Shown one piece after another: positions 36,070 to 48,086 of a stretch of DNA of 64,000 nt (its first letter is position 1; every line of letters begins with the position of its first letter). Source of the DNA: Conus ventricosus (taxonomy: Eukaryota; Mollusca; Gastropoda; Neogastropoda; Conidae); NCBI GenBank assembly GCA_018398815.1, contig CM031609.1:27304049-27368048 (forward strand). Direction: 5' to 3'. The notes beneath the pieces are model-generated. The model worked only from the letters and a program-made list of their open reading frames with translations, searched no databases and was not told where the DNA came from. The translations under genes were made by a program, and so were the position numbers.

Positions 36070-36790
36070 TAATTGTGCAGGAAACATAACTTGTTGTAAA
36101 CTGCACACAAATAACAAACTTACAGATCAGCTGATATATCTTGCACAAGTGCACAACAATAAATTATGTTGATGAAATGTAGCTGTATCAATGTGTATAT
36201 TAAAACTGACACCACGAAGCAATGCTGCAGTAATACAGCAGCAGAGCAGCATCTCCCCTGGTGGGTTGCCTTCTAAAGACCAGATAGCTCCCTGCAGACT
36301 GCCGGATCCGAAACCTGCGATGGAGTAATCTGGGGTGTGGGTGTTTGCGGGAAAGCAGGAATGAGTAGACAGTTGAAAGAAACGCACAAATATGTTGACG
36401 AAGGAACTATTAACACACATGCACACACACATACACAACTGTGAACATACACAGAGTATATGCTGAACCATCCACAACAGGTGGGGGCAAAGGGTGCGGG
36501 AAGAGAGCAACAGTGTTTGGGGGTCGGGGGTCGGGGGGGATGTCGGCGCTGTTTATAAAGAATCATGCCACAAAGATGGCATGACATGAGAAAAAAAATG
36601 TTTGGAAAGCGAAATAATCCCGGGGAAAGAGGGCAGAGGGGAAGACTGCCTCCTACTTTGAGACCATGGCACTAGGTAGTGACTGTAAACTGACAATGCA
36701 CCATTTCATTAAAGGGGTATCGCCTTATACACATGTATGAAGAATATTGTACACACACAGAACATATGGATCTAGAAACCAAAGCTGTCT

Positions 36791-37162
36791 TTATTGTTCA
36801 TCTTCATTTTTTCCCTTCATTTTTGTTCTTTTTTTCAGAATAAGTGAAGTATACAAGAAAACAGAAATTTCTGAGAACATAAACTGATTAAAAAAAACAA
36901 CAACACATAAATTACTGAGAATCAAAAATGGCAGGCAGTTACGAGTTATATCTTCTTCACAATCTCGTGCACAGTCAGGCTCAACTGGACCTAAAGAGCA
37001 TTTTGCGACAGAACGGGTGGTCATGATTTCAAACCACTTGTGTAACTGGATTTCTATGTCTTGACAACCATCTGTCCACTTAGCAATAAATGGGTACCAT
37101 TCAGACAAAATGAAGGCAGCAGAGGGACAAAGCTTGGTTCTGCTGTAATACTGATGCCCCAT
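36791..37162 (-). CDS. Unrecognised 123-codon frame
   Basis: From ATG 37162 the first about 75 residues look protein-like (SEWYPFIAKWTDGCQDIEI, then a cysteine-containing CSLGPVEPDCARDCEED). The end is low-complexity, and the TAA stop lies inside an AATAAA on the minus strand, which could be a poly(A) signal. No family was recognised. Confidence 0.3.
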   Translation of the reverse strand: MGHQYYSRTKLCPSAAFILSEWYPFIAKWTDGCQDIEIQLHKWFEIMTTRSVAKCSLGPVEPDCARDCEEDITRNCLPFLILSNLCVVVFFNQFMFSEISVFLYTSLILKKRTKMKGKNEDEQ

Positions 37163-37580
37163 ACATGGTCATCTCTACACAGTTCACTGCCCCAGTGGGT
37201 TCATAGCCTAAGAGCATCCCAAAATTCCCAAACTTTTCCCAAACTTTCAAAACCACTTTCTGAATTTTTCAAAGACCTTTAAACGGCCCTAAAACTGAAA
37301 TTAAGTGGATAAAAGGGACACGTAAATAAGCACACACACACACACACACACACAACAGACAGACAGATTACCTTTTAATAGAACAGTTCCTCATTATCAC
37401 ACCAATTGTTCACAATGACCCAAAGAAAGTGTGGACTATTATATTCCTTTTTTCCAGCCACAATGCACTGCCGTTGTTTGAAAATGAATCATTGGATTCT
37501 GTCCTAGATGTCATAAAAATTACAACTGTCAGTTCCAAAGGCAGTCAATGTGTTGTAGTTGACCACAAGTTCATTTAAAA

Positions 37581-37860
37581 TTAAATGCAAAAGAACTGAC
37601 ACACATATTTCAAACATGGGCAGCAGAATTTCTGGCTGTACTTTCCTCCAGTTTTTTCAGCAATGACCTTGTCTAACTCATTCAAAGCTACACGTTTTTC
37701 CTTTCTTTTTTTAATGGGCAAAAACGTCAACCTGAACAATGTAAAACCCAAGAAGGTTGAGGTACGGCTGGTGGAGAGCATTTGGATAGCTTGGCTAACT
37801 ACTGAAACAAAAAGTTCACCAAAAATCATATTCCGACTTCGTCTCATTTTTCTTCCTGTG
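37581..37860 (-). CDS. Unrecognised frame ending in a Cys-rich tail
   Basis: The minus frame has a basic stretch (PIKKRKEKRVALNELDKV) and ends SQKFCCPCLKYVCQ. No domain was recognised. The frame runs on at its N terminus into the LINE tail, so only this part is considered. Confidence 0.2.
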
Positions 37861-37904
37861 GCCAAGAGAATGTGACCTGTGATCCCGCGCGATGGAACAC
37901 TTCT

Positions 37905-39600
37905 TCTTCTTTTCTTCTTCCTAAAAGACTGGTTCACTCAAAAATGAGTAGGTCACCAGTGCGCATGTTAAAAAATAAAATAAAATAAAATAAAGTGCGA
38001 CTCGGCCTGTTGGCCCCTGGAGCAAAATTTGGCAACAAGGGGTCGCACACAATATTCAAAAAGTTAAAAGCAATGGCCAAATTCAGGCCCAGGTAACAGT
38101 AAAATATCTGGGGAAGTTAAAATAGAAAAATCAGTCAATATGCAGATCTCAAGACTGTCGTATCAGTTTGATTTTTAAATGAGAATGCATTTGTGGCAAT
38201 CTTGATGACACCCGGCAGTGAGTTCCACAGCCGTACAAAACTAGGATAAAATGAATGTAAATGGCTGTCAATATTTGATGCAGGTATGGCAAAAAATTGA
38301 CCGCCACTCCTGGTGCTACTTTTATTCAATACTAGTTGTTCCATTGGGATATCAATTAGTTTAGCTCTGCCTTTGAAGAAGGTATTAAGTTTGATAAAAG
38401 CTCTTCTCTCTTCTAAGGGTTTCCATTCTAATTTCCTCATGTTCTTCCTAGTATTCCCTTTCTCTCTGATATGGTTCCCTGTTACGAACCGTGCTGCTCT
38501 CTTCTGAATCTTTTCAAGGCTATCAATGTCCTTTAGATTGTAAGGACCCCAGACTAAGCAACCATATTCCAGTACTGGTCTTACCAGTGTTTTGTAGCAG
38601 TCGTCCTTAACCTTTTGGGGGCAGTCGTTGATATTCCTGTATAAGAAAGCTAAGATGTTGTTTGCTAAATTGTAATGTTCTTTCCATTTGAAACGATTAT
38701 CAATAATCACGCCTAAATATTTTGCAGCATTGGTTTCTTTAAGAATAGTATTGTGAATAGAATATTCTGATCTAGTTGGTGAGCGTTTATTACACATACG
38801 CAACACTTGGCACTTCTGGGGATGAAATTCCAATTTCCAAGTTCTTTCCCACTCTTGTAAAGCGTTTAGATCTTCTTGTGGAATGCGTGTATCATTCTTG
38901 CTTCTGATTGTTCTATATACTAAGATGTCATCTGCAAAAAGCCTTATAGTAGTTCCAGGAGACAGATTTCTACTTATGTCATTTATATAAATTAAAAAAA
39001 AAGGGCCCCAGAACAGTTCCCTGTGGTACACCTGACAAGACTGGTTTACAATGGGATGACGACCCTTCCACAACAACTTTCTGCGTTCTCCCAATCAGGA
39101 ATGATCAAGACCATTTTAGCAAAGAACCGCCAATGCCGATGTGTTCTAATTTAAGCAGCAGGCCCTCATGGTCAACCTTGTCAAAGGCTTTAGAAAAGTC
39201 TAATACAATTGCATCTATTTGCTTTCTGTTGTTAAGACAGTTATTAAAATCATTGAGAGTTGTTATAAGCTGAGTCTCACAACTCCTTCGCTGTCTAAAA
39301 CCATGCTGGGCGTTATTTAAGAAGTCATATTTGTCAAGATGGTCCATTATGCTACTATATATTATGTGTTCAAGTAATTTTGCCGCTATGGATGTAAGAG
39401 ATACAGGTCTACAGTTCTCTGCTTTTGTTTTGTCACTCTTCTTTAACAAAGGGACAATGCAAGCATCTCGCCACTCATCAGGTATTACTCCCTGTTCCAG
39501 TGAAGCTTGGAAAAGTAGTTGGTATACCTCAGTCAATTCACTGGCACATAATTTTAAGAGTTTGCAGGAATGCCATCAGGACCAGTAGCTTTGTATTAAC
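37905..39600 (-). mobile_element. Non-LTR (jockey-like) LINE, 5'-truncated
   Basis: Read on the minus strand it starts inside the RT domain (KATGPDGIPAN near 39590). It continues through AIVLDFSKAFDKVDHEG (catalytic Asp) and LFADDIL (catalytic FADD) to the C-terminal NSLPGVIKIAT and a stop at about 38135. A 3' UTR and a (GAA)-rich tail follow near 37910. Breaks are a frameshift near 39565, a TGA near 39105 and a further frame change near 39000. It is the same family as 9050-9850. Confidence 0.92.
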
Positions 39601-40380
39601 TTACCGCCATTATGGCTGATGAGGGCTCCTTCACCCATCGATCCTATATCGATGTTTTTTTGTATGCTGCACAGTACACAGACCGCTTGTTGCCAGCATT
39701 TTTCCGCAGCCATCGTTTATTACACGGATTTTTTTAGCCAAAACTCGCTAAAAACGCATTGGCCCAGCATTTGATTTCTCGGAGAGACCCGGATATTCCA
39801 AGGGAAGTAACTCGCGTTAAGCTAGAAATCGAAAGTTCGTTTCTGCTCAATTCGCTGCGGTTCATCCGATCGCATTTATTTTATTTTATAGTTATTTCCT
39901 CTTATATGTTAAAATTTCATGGTCCCCGTTTCTTTTTTCTAAGCAGATTTCTTATATTGGTGACATAAATCCAAATTCACAAACTTTCACAAACCATATT
40001 CATGTTTTCTTATTTTTCAAAGACTTTCCAGGGCCTGGAAAATAACATCTTTTTTCCCCAAACCTTCCCAAACTTTCCCAAATGCTATGAACCCTGCGGC
40101 CACTGACCATGAACTTTCAACTTTCACTCATTGTTAACAACCTGCAAGGAACTAATAAGAAGAAGACTACAATTTCTGTAGAACTATAAGGTAACTTATC
40201 CCATGAGTACGGTCCAAATCCTGTGACAACTTCAACATACTTTCAGTAAAGACCATGCTTTCATGCTTATCACCCTTGTACACACAGAACATTGACTAAG
40301 TGTTGTCACTGTGCTGAAATTTTAAAAATCATTCTATTGTGCCAGTTCCTGTTTTCTTCAAGCTAACTTTGGCCATCAGG
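39601..40380. other. Spacer downstream of HEATR3
   Basis: AT-rich sequence. It contains repeated CAAACTTTC/CCCAAACTTTC-type short text near 40030-40090. No gene and no recognisable last HEATR3 exon was found. Confidence 0.45.
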
Positions 40381-40592
40381 CTGCAAAGTGAGACGACTGC
40401 AGGCGGAAATCTAAACAAATCTTAAATAAATGTTAGCGAACCGCCCAGAAAAACGTGGACAAACGAGTCACAAGACAACGTTTGTGTTTCACCTGAGGAA
40501 GACCTAGGAGGTCGAAACGCGTTGTGTTTTGTCTTGTGACTCGTTTGTCCACGTTTTTCTGGGCAGTTCGCTAAACATTTATTTAAGATTTG
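40381..40592 (+). mobile_element. Hairpin element with hammerhead-like core
   Basis: Two arms of about 65 bp (40414-40478 and 40529-40594) are inverted copies with only a few differences. Between them lies CTGAGGA (40493-40499), a GACC...GGTC stem and GAAA (40514-40517). A 13-bp direct repeat TTTGGCCATCAGG flanks it (40368-40380 and 40593-40605). The left end (TGCAAAGTGAGACGACTGCAG) recurs inverted as the right end of the copy at 49740-49930. Penelope-like retroelements are known to carry such motifs; that link is an inference. Confidence 0.7.
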
Positions 40593-40826
40593 TTTGGCCA
40601 TCAGGTTCAGGTCGTTTTGGCAGGTGAATCAAAAACGAGTTACCCAAGCAGTGCAACTGCTTGCGCCTGCCGTTTTGTTGTGGGTACTTCATTACAAATG
40701 CGTACTGAGCAGCATCAGAATACCCATCCCTCTAATTTTCTTTTGCACCTCTTAGGAAAGCACGCTTTAGCAGAAAACACCATGATATGACAACCGACTT
40801 GAGCTTCAGTCTACACCTTCCCTCAC

Positions 40827-41000
40827 CTTGGCTTTGAGCTGTGGGGTGATGGCACGCAGTTTGTCGGTCAGCTGCAGGCTCTGTGCCACGGGGTCTGTGG
40901 CGTCGTCGGCAAACACATCAAACAGGGAGTCTAGCGCCTCTGCCACCAGCACCAGGTCTGGACTGTGTGTTGCTGCTGTCACCAGGCACCCTCCCACCTC
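40827..41000 (-). CDS. HEATR3: HEATR3 exon 16 (last one recognised)
   Basis: 58 codons, EVGGCLVTAATHSPDLVLVA and then EALDSLFDVFADD, matching the family's LVVAGEALDALFDVFADG. A GTGAGG donor follows at 40826. If unspliced, the frame would run six more codons (VREGVD) to TGA at 40808-40806. Family members extend further, so a last exon may lie downstream unrecognised. Confidence 0.93.
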
Positions 41001-41002
41001 CT

Positions 41003-41127
41003 GGGCACATCGTCAGGGTACATCGTCAGGGTACATCGTCAGGATACATCGTCAGGATACATCGTCAGGGCACATCATCAGGATACATCATCAGGGTACA
41101 TCATCAGGGTACATCATCATCGGCAGG
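41003..41127 (-). repeat. 13-bp minisatellite abutting the exon 16 acceptor
   Basis: Eight or nine copies of a 13-bp unit, CCTGACGATGTAC on the transcript strand. The last copy becomes the acceptor GATGTGCCCAG. Most units contain CTGAC or CTGAT, which resemble a branch-point sequence. Confidence 0.9.
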
Positions 41128-41849
41128 CGTCATCTTGTGTGTAAATACCATGATTTCTTTATGTAGTGTTTACACTGGAGGATTTTTTTGTGCCAACATC
41201 AAATGAAAACGGCTGTGCACATCAGCCTGCAGTTAAGCGCAAGTGATCTTTGGTGCCGATCTGAAGTCAAGAACCGACGTTTCAAAGCCTGAACACTTTC
41301 TAAGTTTAGTAACTGTTCTAAATCAATTATAAACCACTAGGCTACTAAGGACGATGCTGGTCATACGGCTAGATTGAGAAAAAGCCAGTGGTTTCATAAG
41401 CTGCATATACAACAAGCCAGTGAGTGGGATCACACACTTTCATGAGATGGAGTTATTTGCAACAGCGCACTACAGCTTCTGAGTTGACTGAGAAAGATTG
41501 ACGGCTTTACAATCAACACACACACACATCAAATCATGCAACAAAATGGACAACAGCTGTACACAAAATGCATGCTGTAACCAAACACTTACACCTCATC
41601 TAACTGCACCACCTCATGGCCTGGCCCTCTCTCTCACTCTGTGCACCCATTCCCCCCCAGCTCAAAAAGTTCAATTCCTCTCTCACCCAAAAAGGAACAA
41701 GAAAGGATCACTACTAGATCAATGGACAGAACAACAAGCAAAAAAATGTGACAAAAGCGCATATCACACACTCTAACAATACAACGCATAGCCTTGCTTC
41801 ATCTATGTCAAACAACAAAGAAAAACATCAACATCCCCACACACATTAC
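41128..41849. other. HEATR3 intron 15
   Basis: Unique sequence between exons 15 and 16 with nothing recognised. Confidence 0.6.
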
Positions 41850-42112
41850 CTGGATAACCGCATGCTTGGGGTCTGTCTTCACCAACAGCGACGCTATCGT
41901 GGCCACGATCCTCATGACGTGGATCTGCACGCAGCTGGTGGCGCCTTCGGCCACCTTCACCAAGAAGTGCACGTCGGCCACGGTCACGTCGGCAAACTTT
42001 GGGGAGCTGAGGTGGGCCAGTTTTTGAATGACGGCTCTCATGGCACTGGTGGTGGCTTCCAGCAGATCACACTCTGTCTGCTTGGCACTCTGGACAGCGG
42101 CACCAACCTCCG
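41850..42112 (-). CDS. HEATR3: HEATR3 exon 15
   Basis: 2 bases plus 87 codons. The peptide (ATTSAMRAVIQKLAHL, then VQIHVMRIVATIASLLVKTD) forms HEAT helices matching the family's LEAISSALRALLQ and NVVSILGITGSVLAKE. The acceptor is CACCTTAG and the donor GTAATG. Confidence 0.93.
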
Positions 42113-43832
42113 CTAAGGTGCAGAAAAAAGACATTTTAAAATTATTTAAAACGTTCACTATCAGCATCAACCTTTTCTTGTCATTTGAAATGGTTGAAAA
42201 CGGTCACTATCAGCATGAACGTTTTCTTGTCATTCAATTTTTTTATTTTCATCTAACATTCACAATCAGCATCAACACTTTGTCGTCATTCCAGTCTTCT
42301 GTTTCTATCTCTTGCAGCTGTTGTATCACCTTGATAGGCTTCACTGTCTCTTGGTTCTTTACAACAATTTCGACTGTCTCAATAGTTTGCAGATAAGCTG
42401 GTGGTTTGAACAAGTTATGCAGTGAAAGAAAAAAAAAAGATTCTCTTTCAAAGTTCAAGGACAGAGCTTCACTTTGAGCACAAATGCAGTGACAAAAGCT
42501 TGCAATGTAAGCTGAAAAGTGGTTGTGTTTCAAAGTTTCAGAGAAGATGCAGCCAATGGCTCTGAATAAATACATATATACACATGATGGTTTAACAAAC
42601 CAACAAGGGTAGAAGCAGACAGATGGCTGGACAGGAAGGAAAAACTTCATATTGTTTTTTAACCCCGTTGCACATGGAGGCCACATCAAGGTGTCAAGAC
42701 CAACTCAAAACAAAAACTAAACAAAAACAACTAAAATCAGCCAGAACCCAGAACTCTCCAGTCTCTGAAGACTGAATATACCAGCATGCCCAAACATGCA
42801 TGTTCTGCTTCATCAAATGCATGCAAAGCAGTGACCTCCGTTCAAGTTCACACGCATACACACCTAGAGGCATGACATGCGCTCATTCTTTCTCACACAC
42901 TCATCTTTCAATTTTTCATTCATTCATTAATTTGGCTGGTGGTTAGAAAGTTTGTCACTGGGATATTTTTGTTACTCTCAAAGATCTCTAGAGTTGCACC
43001 CCGATGTTCCGTAACTGATGCAGTACATCCACACCTCTCAAGCCTATGCACATACAGTAAATAACAAATAAGGAAGAATAACTTCTGTCCCAATCAATCT
43101 TGAGACATTTCAATACTCATAAGTAAAAAAAAAAAAAAAAAAACCTGGTGTGAGTGGCATCAATTTGCCTTTCACAGACACAAATACAAGGCACAGACAG
43201 CAAACAAAGAAACATGCCTCAAGCAGCAATCCTCTGGAGTTGAGTGGCATCAATTTGCCTTTCACAGACACAAATACAAGGCACAGACAGCAAACAAAGA
43301 AACATGCCTCAAGCAGCAATCCTCTGGAGTTATGGGCATGTGACTGTCTTAACACAAAAGCAAAAATTATCTTTCGTGTTTGCTGTTTATCAATTCATGC
43401 TAATCCCTGCTTCACTTAAAGATTTCCTGTCCACATAAACACGTTCACAACCACAAAGGTGTTATTTTCAGCTGCTTTTCCAGCATGTCCCACAACCGAA
43501 TTAGAACCTCTGTCGCTGGTCTCAAAACTTGCATATGAGCTCACACACATGTAGTTTGAAGCTGTTAAGCCCATGTCTAACATGCGATACAGGACCTATA
43601 TATTTATATAGTAGCTCTCAGAACTTACAATCACACGCACCAGACACACATCTGCAGTCTTCCAATTGTTGCACCAGAGTTTCCGACACGCGATATAAGA
43701 CTTTCATAGTAGCTCTCAGAACTTACACACACACACACACACCTGTGCTTTTCACCTGTTGCTTTAGTGTCCCTGAAGAGACACATGACCTCTACAGTCA
43801 TCACTTCAGACCCTTCATGCCGACACACCTAC
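42113..43832. other. HEATR3 intron 14
   Basis: It contains a perfect 2 x 90-bp tandem duplication at 43151-43330 and a short imperfect duplication (AACGTTCACTATCAGCAT) at 42150-42260. Nothing coding was seen. Confidence 0.6.
43151..43330. repeat. Perfect 90-bp tandem duplication
   Basis: Two adjacent identical copies, each starting TGAGTGGCATCAATTTGCC. Identity suggests a recent event. Confidence 0.95.
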
Positions 43833-43966
43833 CTGTAGTCTTCAGCTGTTGGGCGAGAGTGTCCCACAAGTGGTGGAGAGCCTCCATGCCCCCCAGGGCC
43901 TCCAAGGGCAGAGCCTCCATCAGGTTGTTGATGCACAGCAAGGCGTGGCTTCTTAAACGGGACAAT
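43833..43966 (-). CDS. HEATR3: HEATR3 exon 14
   Basis: 1 base, 44 codons, 1 base. The peptide RSHALLCINNLMEALPLEAL and GG matches the family's [21 protein letters not shown]. The acceptor is CTCTCAG and the donor GTAGGT. Confidence 0.95.
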
Positions 43967-44913
43967 CTGAGAGCAGCAGGGGAAAGAATGAATCCTACTG
44001 AGGAGACATGTTATTGAGGAAAACGAGAAATACAGACTGACATCTACTCTGTCACATGTGATTCACACTGACTTAATTTATAAAAAAAAAGATGATGGAT
44101 GCATGTGTACATGGCTGAGACCTTATTGTTGAAGATGAATACATCCAGCTGATGAACACTGAAACAAAAATCCCAACACCTGCCTGTCAGAGATGGAAAT
44201 TATGCAAATGATGAAGAGTCGGGCTTGAAATGTCAACAACTAAACGTCTAAACCTTTGTTTAAGGGGAGGGAACTCATGGGTTGAGTCAAAAGATGAATT
44301 ACCACAACATACCAAACAAAATCTGCAGTATGCATAAAATAAATCAGTATGAAAGTTGCGGGTTTTTGTTTAGATTTTATCTTGACAATATCTATGCACT
44401 CAGTGCATTAATGTTAATGAATTCCTCAATCAAGTATGGTCTGTGAAAATGCAAGGGAGATAATGATGTATGAGTTTCATAAAAATCGGTAGAGTTGCCA
44501 GCATAAAGATCCACTTCAAATTTGTATGAATTGATGATCAAATCTAGTTCTATTCCCTACTTGCCTGCACTGTGTTTCCATTATCTGAATTACTACATCT
44601 TTCATAATCTTGTAGATCATCAAAAAGAAGAATCATTCTCCTGTTTGTTGATTCTGTGCAAGACATTCTGTGACCAACAGTATTATAAGACTGTGCAAAA
44701 TATCTTAGCATCTGAGTTCCTGGCATTCAGCAATATTGACATGACAGCACTTGCTTCCTGAGAGAGAATGACAGAGAACATACAAGTAATGAAGTATGCT
44801 CCGTTCAACCTGTACGTGTGCAACCTGTATAAACAGGTGTGAGCGTTTCATTAATGCCTATACCCACATGACAGACAAACACACACACACACACACACAC
44901 AGCTAGCACTCAC
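43967..44913. other. HEATR3 intron 13
   Basis: AT-rich sequence. A GT tract follows the exon 13 donor (44880-44902 on the plus strand as CA). Nothing else was recognised. Confidence 0.6.
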
Positions 44914-44996
44914 TTCTTGGAGACCCTCCTCCCCCATTTCCTCCCCCTCACAATGCTCTCCAGCTCCTCTGACAGTGGCAGCGACAGTTGCGACAC
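44914..44996 (-). CDS. HEATR3: HEATR3 exon 13
   Basis: 27 codons plus two bases, VSQLSLPLSEELESIVRGRK and then WGRRVSKK. The WxxxxSKK end aligns with the family's TWKPLIRKM just before exon 14. The acceptor is GTCATCAG and the donor GTGAGT. Confidence 0.8.
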
Positions 44997-45479
44997 CTGA
45001 TGACACACATACACAGGCAGACTGACTCTCTTGACCCAACCTTCACACATCATGAGACTGAAAATCCACGTTCTTGATTAATGCAACAACTGCTGGTGGT
45101 TTCATTGGCTTACTCTAAGCAGCAATGTGAATCAGAAGGACCGTCATGGTCATTTCATATCAATGTAAAAGAAGCAGCCAAGAAAACAGTTCTATCAGTT
45201 ATCAAACAAGCTCATTCATCACCACAACAAACCGTCTCTTATTCCCGCTGCCCTCCATGCCCTGCTCTCAAGGTGACCAGTTTTTATCCCTCTGCATGTC
45301 CACACCTGTGGTTGTGTCGGTGGGCAAGTTCATGGGCGCTGTTATTAGATGGATGTGGTGGCGGGTCTCCTTTCAGAGGGGAATGCTCAGACATTTCAGC
45401 TAAACTGTCACCTGTAAGGCCTGTAGTAGGCAAAGTCCTGCGTATGATGGATCAGAATGTGTACTCTTGACTACGACCA
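44997..45479. other. HEATR3 intron 12, part next to exon 13
   Basis: Unique sequence between the exon and the 42-bp minisatellite; nothing recognised. Confidence 0.5.
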
Positions 45480-47385
45480 AAACAACTCGGCAGTGGTGTG
45501 ACGTACCCTTGAATACAACCATAGTGACTTGACTGTGGTGTGGTGTACCCTTGAATACAACCCAAGTGACTTGACTGTGGTGTGGTGTACCCTTGAATAC
45601 AACCCAAATGACTTGACAGTGGTGTGACGTACCCTTGAATACAACCCAAGTGACTTGACTGTGGTGTGGTGTACCCTTGAATACAACCCAAGTGACTTGA
45701 CAGTGGTGTGACGTACCCTTGAATACAACCCAAGTGACTTGACTGTGGTGTGGTGTACCCTTGAATACAACCCAAGTGACTTGACTGTGGTGTGGCGTAC
45801 CCTTGAATACAACCCAAGTGACTTGACTGTGGTGTGGTGTACCCTTGAATACAACCCAAGTGACTTGACAGTGGTGTGACGTACCCTTGAATACAACCCA
45901 AGTGACTTGACTGTGGTGTGCTGTACCTTTGAATACAACCAGTGACTTGACTGTGGTGTGCTGTACCTTTGAATACAACCCAAGTGACTTGACTGTGGTG
46001 TGGTGTACCCTTGAATACAACCCAAGTGACTTGACTGTGGTGTGGCGTACCCTTGAATACAACCCAAGTGACTTGACAGTGGTGTGGTGTACCCTTGAAT
46101 ACAACCCAAGTGACTTGACAGTGGTGTGACGTACCCTTGAATACAACCCAAGTGACATGACAGTGGTGTGACGTACCCTTGAATACAACCCAAGTGACTT
46201 GACAGTGGTGTGACGTACCCTTGAATACAACCAAAGTGACCTGACAGTGGTGTGCTGTACCTTTGAATACAACCAGTGACTTGACAGAAGTGTGATGTAC
46301 CTGAATACAACCAAAGTGACATGACAGTGGTGTGGTGTACCTTTGAATACAACCAAAGTGACTTGACAGTGGTGTGATGTACCTGAATACAACCAAAGTG
46401 ACTTGACAGTGGTGTGACGTACCCTTGAATACAACCAAAGTGACTTGACAGAAGTGTGACGTACCCTTGAATACAACCAAAGTGACCTGACAGTGCTGTG
46501 GTGTACCCTTGAATACAACCAAAGTGACCTGACAGCGGTGTGACGTACCCTTGGATACAACCAAAGTGACTTGACAGTGGTGTAATGTACCCTTGAATAC
46601 AACCATAGTGACTTGACAGTGGTGTGGCGTACCCTTGAATACAACCCAAGTGACTTGACAGTGGTGTGGTGTACCCTTGAATACAACCCAAGTGACTTGA
46701 CAGTGGTGTAATGTACCCTTGAATACAACCATAGTGACTTGACAGTGGTGTGGTGTACCCTTGAATACAACCCAAGTGACTTGACAGTGGTGTGACGTAC
46801 CCTTGAATACAACCGAAGTGACTTGACAGTGGTGTGGTGTACCCTTGAATACAACCGAAGTGACTTGACAGTGGTGTGGTGTACCCTTGAATACAACCAA
46901 AGTGACCTGACAGCAGTGTGACGTACCCTTGGATATAACCATAGTGACTTGACAGTGGTGTGACGTACCCTTGAATACAACCCAAGTGACTTGACAGTGG
47001 TGTGGTGTACCCTTGAATACAACCAAAGTGACCTGACAGCGGTGTGACGTACCCTTGGATACAACCAAAGTGACTTGACAGCGGTGTGACGTACCCTTGA
47101 ATACAACCCAAGTGACTTGACAGTGGTGTGGTGTACCCTTGAATACAACCCAAATGACTTGACAGTGGTGTGGTGTACCCTTGAATACAACCCAAGTGAC
47201 TTGACAGTGGTGTGACGTACCCTTGAATACAACCCAAGTGACTTGACAGTGGTGTGGCGTACCCTTGAATACAACCCAAGTGACTTGACAGTGGTGTGAC
47301 GTACCCTTGAATACAACCAAAGTGACTTGACAGTGGTGTAATGTACCCTTGAATACAACCCAAGTGACTTGACAGTGGTGAAGGG
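45480..47385. repeat. 42-bp minisatellite (about 45 units)
   Basis: The unit on the plus strand is ACTTGACAGTGGTGTGACGT followed by ACCCTTGAATACAACCCAAGTG, with scattered substitutions and a few 1-4 base losses. The period is divisible by three, so the minus strand shows frames above 600 codons; these are not genes. Confidence 0.97.
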
Positions 47386-47415
47386 TCTTCTGTTGAGGGA
47401 TGCTCTCATGAATAC

Positions 47416-47880
47416 ATGATGTTTACTGGCCCTGCGTGGACTAAAGGTCTCTTTTGCAAAGGAGATGTGACGGCGCTTGAGATCAACACCGAGTCATGGG
47501 AGGACCTCGCAGCACACCGCAACAGCTGGAGAAGCACTTTCAAGAAACAGCTGCAGATTGGCGAAGACAAACTGACAGCTACTGCAGCAGAAAAGCGAGC
47601 CTGCAGAAAGGGGATGACAGCCAACAAACCAGTGTCAACATACAGATGTGACCACTGCAACAGAGGCTGCAACTCTCGCATTGGTCTCTACATCCACAGG
47701 TGGCGCTGCTGGGGTCGAGTAGACAGCCCAGACAGACAGCTAAATATATTGTCGGATGTATTCTATCGATGGTCAGCTACGACCGACGAAGGCCAACTGG
47801 ACTGAAGGTGCTGGGAATGCAGTGGAATGAAGCTGGGAGTGGGCGTGTAAAGGAGAGTCAAGAACGATTGGCGTGTACTT
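47416..47880 (+). mobile_element. LINE C-terminal fragment with zinc finger
   Basis: The plus frame 47416-47805 reads INTESWEDLAAHRNSWRSTF and ends with a C2H2-like finger (YRCDHCNRGCNSRIGLYIH). This pattern closes the ORF2 of several non-LTR retrotransposons. The upstream side is the 42-bp minisatellite, so the LINE 5' part is gone. Confidence 0.7.
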
Positions 47881-48086
47881 AATGTCACTGACTGACCATC
47901 AAAAAACTATAGTATGCACATCATCCAAAACAGCCTTGAATTAAATCCTTTTAAAAAATAAATATCACAGCACCTGCCCGGTTTTTATGTACGAACACAC
48001 ATGCACATGACACAAATACATATCACACAAATGCACAAACACACACGCATAGAAACTTCCTACCCAGTTGTCAAAGTGACGCTCAC
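47881..48086. other. HEATR3 intron 12, part next to exon 12
   Basis: Short unique stretch with ACACA-rich text. Nothing recognised. Confidence 0.5.

Larger units (their letters stand above)
36004..37904. other. Spacer between element C and the LINE
   Basis: Short CA tracts lie at 36045-36069 and 37330-37354. Two minus frames are listed separately; the rest is unannotated. Confidence 0.5.

Noticed and set aside
40493..40520. Calling a bona fide hammerhead ribozyme
   Set aside because: The core has an extra A before stem II and stem III is minimal, so only a hammerhead-like motif is claimed.
45400..47409. Three minus-strand frames of 622-669 codons
   Set aside because: These are translations of the 42-bp minisatellite in all three frames; the only support is the lack of stops in the unit.
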